Shown here one piece after another: positions 45,501-57,500 of a stretch of DNA of 64,000 nt. This stretch comes from Rhipicephalus microplus. Lineage: Eukaryota; Arthropoda; Arachnida; Ixodida; Ixodidae. The stretch's first letter is position 1. Each line of letters starts with the position of its first letter. The notes below the pieces were generated by a model, which worked only from the letters and a program-made list of their open reading frames with translations, did not search any database and had not been told where the DNA came from. The position numbers and the translations under genes were made by a program. The DNA lies in the NCBI RefSeq assembly GCF_043290135.1, contig NC_134710.1:134430655-134494654 (forward strand), in the 5' to 3' direction.

Positions 45501-48500
45501 TCAGGTAAAGTAAACAGGCAGCATTCATTGTGGCCTATATTCTACAAATTATTGGCCTTCCTAGGGCAAACCGTTCACATATGTGGTGCAATAGGTACTC
45601 CTAAAAACGAACAAAAATTGAACCAGTGATGCGCAGCTACGAAACACGCTATTTACGGCCTACTGTTCTGCATATAAATGCATGTGAAAGCATTTATTCT
45701 GGGAGGAGCAGTGGCGCCAGAGCGGGCGCGAGGTGAACTAGGCCCATTCTGCCGCTTTGGCGGGATGCACCAGGCCACACTTTGTTTTTCATCCAGTGGC
45801 CGTGCACATGCATTCAGTTCTTTTATCTGCGCTCGTCAGGCGAGTGAAAATGGTGGGAGGAAAGAAGGGGCCACATATCTGAAATCTCTCTCTCTCAAAA
45901 AAAAAGGAGGGGTTGCTTGCTTTTGGTTTTACAGTAGACATTTTCATATCAACATGAAACACTGCATCTCAGTTTTTGTTTATGTTTTGTTACTTTCTCA
46001 ACAACTTCCTGGACACCCATGATTTCTTGGTGGTTAGCATGTCAGGATGTCAAAGTTGTGTTAATTTAGATGCTTATTTTCGGTTTGGTTTTTGTAGGTC
46101 CAACAGTCGAGTCAGCCATTTGGGTGGATGAGTCGCACATGTTCTCTGATGTGTTTGGCCGAAAAGGTCATCCTGCATCTCCTGCACAGCTGCACCCTGA
46201 GGACCCGCTTGGCATCTCAGATGAGTCCGTGTTAGTGCTGATTTTTGATAATTAATTATCAATGGCAGCAACCCTGCTAAAAGGTCTACATTTAGTAAGT
46301 GGCTCCATAAAGATTTGTGCTCAGAGAAAAAAAATTCCACCAAGTAAGCTTCACATTATGTTTCCCGAAATTTAGTGAATGTACGGCCTTGTCGTGTTTT
46401 TTTTTTAGCTAAGAGTATAAAATAATTAGTCTTTCTTTTTTGGCAATACAGTAATAATTTCTGAAGGCATTAAATCTTGTAGCACAGTTACGTGCAACTT
46501 TGCCATGTAAACACATTGCTTCATATAAAACAACAAAAGCATAAATGCATGTATGTACACACACAAGCACTCTCGCTGTTCACCTTATGGGACTTGCACC
46601 TGTTGTATATTTTACTGACTTACCCAAGAATCAAATTTATGGGTCAGCATTTTAAGATGTGATGTAGAAAATAATTAATTTCTCCCCATTTGTCTTTGCC
46701 ATTTGCACTGTAGTAGTTATATATATCACCGCTCATCTGCTTAGTATCCTTACAAAATGATTCCATGGCATTTAAGAACATTACTTCAAATTCCTGAAAT
46801 CTGGCTGCTGTCAAGCAACAGTACATGGAAGAACAAGACACGTAGCTCATTGTAAACAGGATGAGTGCTGACATCGACGTCTTTGCTTAAGATGTCTTGG
46901 GTAAATTATGGCAGCAAAAGTGATACTAATATCACAAGACACCTAAAAATATGTCATGCACTACAGACTGTGACAGTTCTGATGTCATCTCATAAAAAAA
47001 AGGGGGGGTGGGGGGGTGTTCCGAGATTGCATTGTAGAAATGTTGGATGAGTGATTTGGTTTGTTTGAATACCACAGCCAGTTTTGTTGCTTTCTATTGC
47101 ATATTCATATGAACTAACCAGTATTCACCCTCCACGGTATTCTATATTTTGTTTCATATTTGAGTTTTAATATGTCACTCAAGTTATTCACTCAATCCGA
47201 CCATCTTTTTGTCCCACTTGTAGTTTGGGAATAAAATTTGCTGTGTATTTTGACAAGAACAGCTAGAACAGCCGTGTTCATCGTATCTCTAGCACGAATG
47301 ATCTTGCGATCATTACGTGAACACGCGAGACAATCCATGCAAGCCTCTCTACAGCATAGCCATGGCGGTCAGAGGTTTCACATGCAATGAAACTGAAGCA
47401 CTGATAGCACAACAATCACCTGAGACGTCAGTAATACAGTTTAACACGCGCAGCCTTCGTAGACACTACGATGACGTTCTTGACTTCATCTCGTTAACCG
47501 AGCACAATTTTTCAATCATATATTTATCGGAGACGTGGTTATCAGACAGTAACGGTGATATGTATGACATGCCCGGCTATACAACTGAGTATTGCAACCG
47601 CGATTCTCAGTGTGGCGGTGGGTCTGCCATTCTTGCCAAATCTTCTTTTTCATACAAACGTCATTCGGACATATCGCTTACAAACATTCTATGTGAACCG
47701 GTATGGCTAGAATTCGACCGCAATTTCATGCCATTGAATAACGCTAACACAATTGTGGCCTCAATTTACCGTTCACCCTCATCTTCCTATTCTGAATTTT
47801 GCTGTCAACTTGAAAAAATCCTACACGTATTAAGTTTCAAAAATAAACATACCATATGTGGTGACATGAACGTAAACATTATTGATCTAAATAACCAATT
47901 TTGCTTTGAATATGTGTGCTGCTTCCTAGGTTTCGGGCTTACTTCCACAATCAATTCTCTTACTCGATTCGACTTGTCTGGTTCAGACACCTTAATTGAT
48001 CATATTTTGAAGAACATAATGTACTACACAGCCGGGGTTATCGACTATGCATTTACTGATCACTACCCCATCTTCTTGCTATTGGGCTCTCAAGATCTCA
48101 ACCGGAACTTAGAGAGCACTAAATCATCCTTTGACGCTTTGAAATTCGTCGAAATGATCAAAGCCATTGATTGGACTTTTGTTACAGAGGAAAAATGTGG
48201 GGAAAAGGCTTTTAATTTATTTTCTACTAAAATCTCCTCGTGCACCACCCAGTGCACGTCTGTTAGCACAGTCACGCAATGGTACCGTTTTCCAAGGATC
48301 AGCAAGGCATTATTGCGATCGATTACAAAGAAAAATAAAGTTAATAAAAAAGTCGGAAGTCAACCATGGAATAACGCCCTCAAACTGCGGTTCTTTCCGG
48401 AAGTATTCCAATCTAATATCTTCCCCACTAAAGCGTGCTAAGCGCCTCTACTATGAAAATGAAATAACTAAGAATGGTAATGACTGCAGAAAAAACTGGC

Positions 48501-51500
48501 AGTTAATTAAACAGTTTCTCAACAGTGATGACAACCAACCCTCTGTGAAGAAAATAACAAAAAATGGCAACACCCTCACTGATCCTTGTGATATAACGAA
48601 TGCGTTTAGTGACCATTTTGGTGATCCTGCTCACTCGCAAACAGACGTGCCATTGCTTCCTGTACCGCGTTGTGATCGGTCTTTCTATTTGTTCCCCACA
48701 TCGGCAGATGAAGTTTTTCAGCTCATTTCATCGCTAAAAACAACTGGCCCAGGATCAGATTCCATCCATCCATCCAGAATAAAACTAGTATCAAAATAAG
48801 TATCACCTATTCTAGCAGAAATTATCAACAAACTGTTCAAAGATGGTACATTTCCGAACTCGCTTAAGGAATGAAGAATAACCCCTGTTTTCAAAAAAAG
48901 GCACTCATGAATGTATTGACAATTATCGGCCCATATGCGTTTTACCATTTTTAAGTAAAATAATCAAAAAACTTTTGTACTCAAGGCTTGTGTCTTACTT
49001 AAATGTAACCTATTAACCTCACGCCAGTTTGGTTTTCGACCCGGTTATTTCACAGAGCTTGCACTTCTTTATCTTACTGATCTAATTGAAGTAGCCATCG
49101 ACAAGGGCTTACTTTTTGGGGCTGTTTTTATTGACCTTACTAAAGCATTTGATACAATTAACCACTCAATCCTGCTGCACAAACTTGAATCCTTTGGTAT
49201 TTCTGGCCCTCTCCTTGAACTCGTTCGGTGTTATTTAAGCGATCCATGTCAAATAGTGCAAATTAACAGTCACCTTTCTTCCACAAAAATAATTAACAGG
49301 GGTGGTCCTCAGGGTTCGATTCTTGGTCCTCTACTTTTCTTGTTATTTATTAATGATTTGCTTAGTGTGCTTCAAGGCTCTAAATATCTGTTATATGCGG
49401 ATGATACGACTATATTTACGTCCAGAAGCAATCCGATCGCACTTGAAAATGCACAAAACAAGGACTTTATCAGCATTCTCCAGTGGTGCTTGAATAATCA
49501 ATTGTAAATCAATGCTACAAAAACAACATTTATGGAATTTTTTCCCGACAGAAAATGGTTACCTTGCCTCTTTCGATTGTATTAAATCATCACACAATAC
49601 CTGCTTCTGATAGCACTCGGTTTCTAGGCGTCATCTTGGATAAACATAGGAAGTTCCATGCTCATGCGCAGTCTCTTCTTAAAAAGGTTTCTTTCGGTAT
49701 TCATGTTATTCTGAAAGCACGACCATACTTTCCACGACACGTTATCCTGTCACTATACTATTCTTACATTCACAACCACCTTTCATGTTGCTTATGATCT
49801 TGGGGAAACACGTACAACACACATCTTGATAATCTACAACGCCTCCAAAACCAAGCGGTGCGGCTAATGACGTTCAGTCCGTACCTTTTTCGCTCCGTCC
49901 CTCTATACGTTGACCTAAACATACTTCCCCTTAATGAATTATTTACTTTAAAATTAGCAGTCATCATGTTTCGCTTTATTCATCGCGATGTGTGTATAGA
50001 AAGTTTCTTACCTCAATTTTCGACTAATAATAATAGAAATCGGTTCTCTGTGTGTGAGAATTCCCATTTACCTAAAGCTCCCACAAACTATGGGAAAATG
50101 ACTGCTAGATTTGCTGGTGTGTCCGTGTGGAACTCAATTCCTTTTGAAATTAAACAATCTTTCACGACAAGCTCATTTTGCCGACGAACCAAAATGCACT
50201 TAATCACTGAACTAATTAGAACATGTTAGATATAGGTGCAATTAGAAAATTGAAATTGGTTCATTTTTTTTAACTTTCTGCTTGTTTTACACTGCTTTGA
50301 TGAATTGTTCGTTATATGAGTAATAACAGTGTCGCTGCTCCTATAGAGTAATTGGAGATGTACACCACCTCTAAAAAAAATGTAGTTTTATGTATGGTTT
50401 AGTTCTGCTTTTCTAATTATTGTAGACTTGTTGTTTATCTTCGTATTTTTGAAAATTGAGTAAAGTGTTTTCATTTATTTTGTTCTCACTGCACATTGTA
50501 TTTAGAACTTTGTCACAACGCCAATTGTCTGCTGCATATTATGCATCATCTTATTCACAATGTGTTAGGAGGTCCCCCCGACAGCTTTTACTCTCGGACC
50601 TCCTCATGTACTCTGCTTATCTGTTCATTTATATGTATGCTTACCCTTCAATAAACTTCAAACTTCAGAAGATGGTGCTCATGTATTCAAAACCAGGATA
50701 TTCTGGATGTGTATGCATTCGGTCGGTCTCTTTTCACCATGAATCTGGCAATGACTGCTCACTTACTCTTGTACAATACTTGAATGTTTGACATTATTCT
50801 GTGTTAACCGTTTTGATATTAACTGCAAATTTTTTTGACTACTATTGTTATTCAGTTCAAATAATTCAAATATTTGTTGATTGGAGAATGAATATATGGT
50901 TCCTAGGTGTTAGTATGTGTTGACTGTAGAGATACAGCAGTTCAAACTTATGAGTAACACTATACAAACTGCAGGCCTCTAAAGAAACTGAATTTGGGGT
51001 TCAGACGTGCAGACTGAAATTGATCAGACTGTTCCAATACTTACATTGCAAGGACTGCACTCCTTAATTTTTGGTTGCATTCATAGAGCAAAACTAAGCA
51101 ATGATAAAGAAATCCCTGGTTTGTATGCTTTCCTTGGAGGAGTGCCTCATGGCTCATGTCTTTTTTCCTGGGGAAAGATTAGATATTTGTATCTAGCAGT
51201 ACTATACTGAATCAAAAGAACCCAAATCGTGGGGCATAATAATTCATTGCACACTAAGAAAATGAAATTTCTCAAGAATTTCCAGTAGGGGTTTCTTCAT
51301 GTGGGGTATTTACATGTTACGTGCATGGTCCTTCATTCTACTAAAAAATCTATTGTGGGTTAGTATTTCTTGCTGAAAAAATTGGTATAAACGTGGCTAT
51401 CAGTGGTGTCTATAGTAGACATTTATGACGGGGTGTGTTTGCTCTTTGGCCACTCTTGACACTTGTGCTATTCAAATTTCGACATTATTTTACTTGCATG

Positions 51501-54500
51501 ATCTTTCCACTGGAGCAAGTTGCATTATTGCAACACCACATGCTTTGATACAATAAATTATTTCAAATGGCGGAATGTGGAGTTCTTCATCAGATACTTC
51601 ATTTAACATGAGTCACAAAATTTGCATTAAAAACTATCAATATTTGTTCTACTCTCCATTAAGCAGTCTTAACGTTTTGACATCTTCTAATGCCCATCAT
51701 TTCATAGCATTGAAATCAACTGCTGGAACCATTAGTTTATGAGCATGATGTGACAAAAATCAAGGCTGACAGCTTATTTTGAGAAACGACTTTTTCAATG
51801 CATAGCATTTCTTAGCAAACTTGGGTGCGTTTCACTGTATCTGTCTGTCTGTCCGTCCATCCTTCTGTCCTCCTATGACTTTTAGCTCTCCTGGTTGATT
51901 GGATAATGGGATATATACCAAAATTGGCATAGCATAACATGACTATATGATGAGCATGAGTAACTATCTAGTCATAACATGAAAATCATGACATGTCTGT
52001 CTTGAATGTCATGGTCTTGGTGCTTTTGCGGTGGTTTCGCTTGCATTACATATCGCGAAACCAGTATGGTGTGGCTTGACTGCATGGCAAACATAACTGA
52101 TAGGCCCTCACGTGGAAATGATGACATGCGTGTCATGTGAGGACATGACTGCATGCCACGTTCATGATGGCCTCGTGGCCGTTTCGCCAGCTTCACATAA
52201 AGCAAATTCCGTATTATTGAGATAGCAATTATACGGACAATCGTCTGCATTTCGCCGTCGACGTCGCCATCACTAACCGTATATGTATACATATATATAT
52301 TTATATGGAAACACAAGGAAGAAAAATAATCCAGAAAAAGACTCCGGCGCATGGGATCGAACTTAGGACCTCTGAAACGTGAGTTCGAAGCGGTAGCCAC
52401 TGAGCCATTGAGGAGCTTGTCCTTCAACGTTCGAATGGCAAGCTATTTATGTCTACCACTTAACACTGATGACGGGCATCTCGGGGGGGTGTGTGCAAAC
52501 TATTGCTATTGTGTTTTCAGCATTACCAGCAAGATGGAACAATGAGCACGTATTGCCACATTGTCACAACACTGCGGCGCGTGCTTTCATCTCTCACATG
52601 TACTTTAGCCCTCAAATAGGAGGGGGTGGACGCTCGCTCGAGCACCTTTATCTCGTGGTGAGAAGGATCATACGTCTTGGCTTGCCTTGGTTTTTCACCA
52701 GAAGGATTCTGTTGTAGTTACTGGGCGCACAAAGGTCACTGCAATTGTTACTCTGTCTCCGTTTGTGAAAAGAGCTCGCTTTTCAGACACGGCGAAGTAA
52801 TATCTGAAATGCTTATTCGTATTCATCTGTAGCTGTGATTAAATTTCTTGCATCATTTGTGCGTGAGAAACATGGGGCACGTTTAGATCTGCTTGCCATT
52901 CTGCACGGGAGCTTCCAATTTGTTGCTGTCATGTTCATTGATGGATATGTGGAGTTGAACGTCCCAAAACTACCATACGATTATGAGAGACGCCGTAGTT
53001 GAGGGCTCCAGAAATTTCGACCACCTGGGCTTCTTTAACATGCACCCAAATCTGAGTGTACGAGCCTACAACATTTCCGCCTCCATCGGAAATGCAGCCG
53101 CCGCAGCAGGGATTCGATCCCGCGACCTGCGGGTCAGCAGCCGACTACTTTAGCCACTAAACCACCGCGGCGGGGCACTATCGCATTCATTGCTGTGTCT
53201 TTGTGGCAAAGCTGCGATGTTTTTTTTTACGTGACGTGTATGGATGATGTGACTGGTGCAAACATGAAATTCATGACATGCATGTGAATGTGAAAACATG
53301 ACTACATGCCAAGCTCAAGACTCGCTCGCGGTTGTTTCGCTAGCTTCATATATGTCAAATTTGGTATTACATGACGTGAGTGGATGACGAATGTGTATGA
53401 CTGGTGCAAACATGATAATTATGACATGCGCGTCATGTAACCACATGACTACATGCCGCACTCGTAATGCACTTGCGCCCATTGTCCTAGCTTTACATAT
53501 ACCAAATTCACTATCACGTGACGTGAATGGATGATGAAAGTATATGACTGGTGCAATCATGATAATCATGATATGCGTGTCATGTGGGAACTTGACTACA
53601 TGCGAAGCTCACGATGCGCTCGCTGTCGTTTCGCTTGCTTCACATGTCAAATTTGGTATTACATGGTGTGAGTGGATGGCAAATGTGTATAACTGGTGCA
53701 AACATGATAATCATGATATGTGTGTCATGTAAGAACATGACTACATGCCACGCTCATGATGCACTTGCGGCCGTTTCGCTAGCTTCACATATACAAAATT
53801 TGGTATTATGTGACATGAATAAATGACCCGTCCAAACATGATAATCATGACTTACGTGTCATGTAAAACATGACTACATGCTACTCTACATGAATAAATG
53901 ACCCGTCCAAACATGATAATCATGACTTACGTGTCATGTAAAACATGACTACATGCTACACTTGTAGCGTGCTCGCAGCCATTTTGCTAGCTTCACATAC
54001 ACCGAATTTGGTATTACGGTGTTATATTATATACATAATACCGTAATTTGGTAATACGGTATCAGTCAGTCAGTCAAGAACTTTAATATATGGTCCTGAG
54101 GAGTTTAAGCCACCAGGGTGCCCACGTGGGACATCCTAGCAGCCGCTACCGTAGGCGACGCCCGAGTCGGGGCTGGAACGTGGTGGCGTTCCGCCAGTTC
54201 TTGGGCCCTCTGGACTGCCTTAAGTTGGTTTCGGAGATTGGGGCTCCTGAGTGCCTCCTCCCAGTCGGACTCACTGGTGAGAGGTCCCTGAGGTAACGCG
54301 GGACATTGCCAGAGCATGTGCGCGAGTGAACAGTACACTTCTGTGCAATCTGGGCACTGTGGTATTATATTATATTATATACCAAATTTAGTATTTCGTA
54401 TTATTAATGGACGACTTGGCACAAATGCCAGGTGGAAACACGATAATAATGGCGTGGAAGTCACATACGGCATAATTTACGTCCACGTCGTAACGTTGTG

Positions 54501-57500
54501 ATTGATTTTAATGTGAGAATTCAACCTTTCTCATTTGTGCTTCGCATATCATCGATTACCACTGTGTTGGGATCTACCAATTTTTTCTCGCATCTATGCC
54601 AAACAATACCATTGTATTGCCATCATTGAAAAGCTTTGTATTGCCTTTCCTTTATATTTACAGTTCTGATATTCCTTCAAACTCACATCAGGTAGTGGGC
54701 CATACTCACGAACTTTAGTCCATAAAGGGCTGGTCTAGTGAAGTTTGTAGTGGGGAGAATGAACAAAATGGCACCTCACACAGAAATTTAAAAGAGCACG
54801 TTTTTCATATCTCACGTATGTGAATCATTGCTGGTGATGATTTGGCGTCCGTCAGAATTCGAGAAACATATTGATACTGATCTCTAGAATGACTCTTTGG
54901 ATGCCAATTCTGTGATGTAGATTTTCAGCCATGGTTATGTTTCAACACACGGTGACCGAATGAGTGCCTCATGAAAAAAAAAAAGAAGCTTAAGACCAGT
55001 CCCACTCACATGAACGAAGTGATATTAATTGCAAAAAGCCAGTAGATAATACGAGTACCATTAAGCAATGTTGCAAATATTTTATACCTTGTGAAGCCAC
55101 ATGCCACGAGTTTAAAACTCCTGGCTTAAGTACTAATATACTCTAAAAGGGGACCATTTAAATAATAATAAATGGTGATCTTATTTTTCAGAAAACGGTT
55201 CCCAGAGGAAGAGCTGAGACAGCTGTTCCCCGAAGGTATGTCTTCGTCATTGTTGTTTGGTATTTTAACAAAATCTTAACTATTGTAAGGCTTATAACGT
55301 AAATGCAGTACTATGTGTTTTCTTGAATTGGTTTCGTTATTTGAACATCATCATTAGTATGTTCTTTTTAATGACTGCTGTGCCTGTTAATGTAGAAGCG
55401 TCTGCATACTGTATCGATTGTGTGCGTTCAGTTAGAGCAATTTTGGTCAGACTATCTCCAGTTTATTGACGTGTGGTGTGGCAGTACATTGTGCACACTA
55501 CCCTTACACGGGGGGGGGGGGGGGGGGCAGTGTGTGATAGCTGTGTTGCTATTGTGTGGTGACTCTCAGTTGCACATGGCTGCAGGTGCCCGAGATTGCA
55601 TTGTAAAGCACAAAGCTTTAATATACTGTGCCAGAAAACTCTAACACAGAAGACTGTTGGATTGGGCGATTTGATACAACATGATTACGAGTGCAAATCA
55701 GCACAACTGACAGCTGGGGACAGAACAGAGTGCTGAGAAGAGAGGACACGGCACTTTTTGTCCTCTCTCTTCTGTCTCCTCCTGCTGGTTGTTGCTGATT
55801 TGCATTCATAATCTGACACAGAAAGCATCTGTTAGGCTTTAGTTTATTTATAGGTATCTGTCTTTACCTGCAGAATGGTTAGATGATGCTCTGCTTGTCC
55901 TAGTCACCTTTACTGCTTAGCTGCATGTCTCAGCTTATCTTACTGATTAAACATTACTGGCAAACTTGATAATCTTTGCTCCTTCCATATAGAAAAATAT
56001 CCTTTGGCCCCATAATTTTCTTGTCCTTGCACTCATGCAGCATATAGGAGCTTCGTGCGTCGGTATGGTGGCGCCACTGCTTGGCTTGCAGCTTGGGTAA
56101 TGCGGAGAAAGCGGTTGCAGACTCTCCTAGCCCTCATAGAATTGCATGCATGCATTCTGAATTAAATTTGCGCATCCATTGTGAAAAAACAAGCAAGTGC
56201 CACCTCTCGAAAGTTTTTCACACCAACAAGACTGTTCTCCTCGCTTTCATCATCTTGGCATGCTCCAAGTTAACCCCTCTTTCAATTTTTAAAAAATTTC
56301 TTTTGGTTTACATCGGAGCGCGCTCTGTGCTCGTTGCAGTGTTCCCAAGATGATTGGCGGCTCATTGCTTTCGTCGCGGTCGCGTCTTCTTTGCACATTA
56401 CAACATTAAAATTGTATAAAGGTCATAGCCACACATCAAACGATAAGACCTGGTTTCGCTCAGGTGCCATCACATCAATGGAAATGCTTCAGATGCTTCA
56501 GATGTGCACTTCTGTTTGTTGGTTGCTGTGCAATATGGCCTTCTACAAGACCACGGTTTTGCTTGACAGTTAATTGTGTGTGTGCTGTAGACCCGTGTGC
56601 ACAGATTTGGGTGCACGTTGAAGAATCCAGGTGGTAGAAATTTCTAGAGCCCTCCACTACGGCATCTCTCATAATCGTATAGTAGTTTTAGGACGTTAAA
56701 CCCCACATATCAATAGAATCAAATGTGTGTGTAGCTCTCATCTTCATAGCAGTTTGTTAACCCAAGGAGGAAAACAGGTGCTACATCTTGGGTACCACTG
56801 GAATGACAGCATTGTTTGCAGCATTATTGTACGTGCACGATTGTGCTACAATTGAAATACCACGCTCGGCTCAGTGCGTCTACTTGACATCAGTGTGCGG
56901 TAACAGGTGCGTTGTTATCATTGTTGCGTTGGTTGATATTGAATCGCAATTGGAATACTCTATTTTCAAAGGTGAGTGAGCCTGTAAGTCGCCCTTCTAT
57001 ATGCTCGTTATCCCACAAACATTAATTCTGGAATCGCATGTCATGTGGAGGATTTTCACCTACCAGAGGAGGATCTAGCTTACGATGTATACATACTACG
57101 CGCGGGTGCATTTCTATTTATATTTGAATAATGCGACGGGTGCAAACTTTGTGTATAAACCTCAGTATTTCGTGTTGCTGAACTTGAAATGCATTTGATA
57201 GAGAATTATGGCTTCAACGGTGTTAGTGATTAGATTTTAAGAAGTACGTGATTGTAATACAGTTTAAAGTTCTTCATGATTTTTCTATGGTTTGTGAAAT
57301 AGAAAAAATTGTGAATGTTTGTTACTCATAGTCTCTAGTTCTTTCATACATTAATATGCATCTGTGACGCATGTTACAATGTTACTTGGCTTTCCCTTTG
57401 TTGTTTTTATTCATAATTAGCTCTGACGAAGTTGAAGGTGCTGGACGAAGCTGAAAATATGTCTTTTGTGCATTTCCTAAGCATGCATACAACCATTATC

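Larger units (their letters stand above)
47250..50668 (+). mobile_element. CR1/L2-like LINE in EXOC2 intron 3
   Basis: An endonuclease followed by RT lies in the same orientation as EXOC2. The 3' UTR ends in AATAAACTTCAAACTTC near 50655. Frames change several times, so the copy is dead. The 5' boundary is approximate. Confidence 0.85.
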
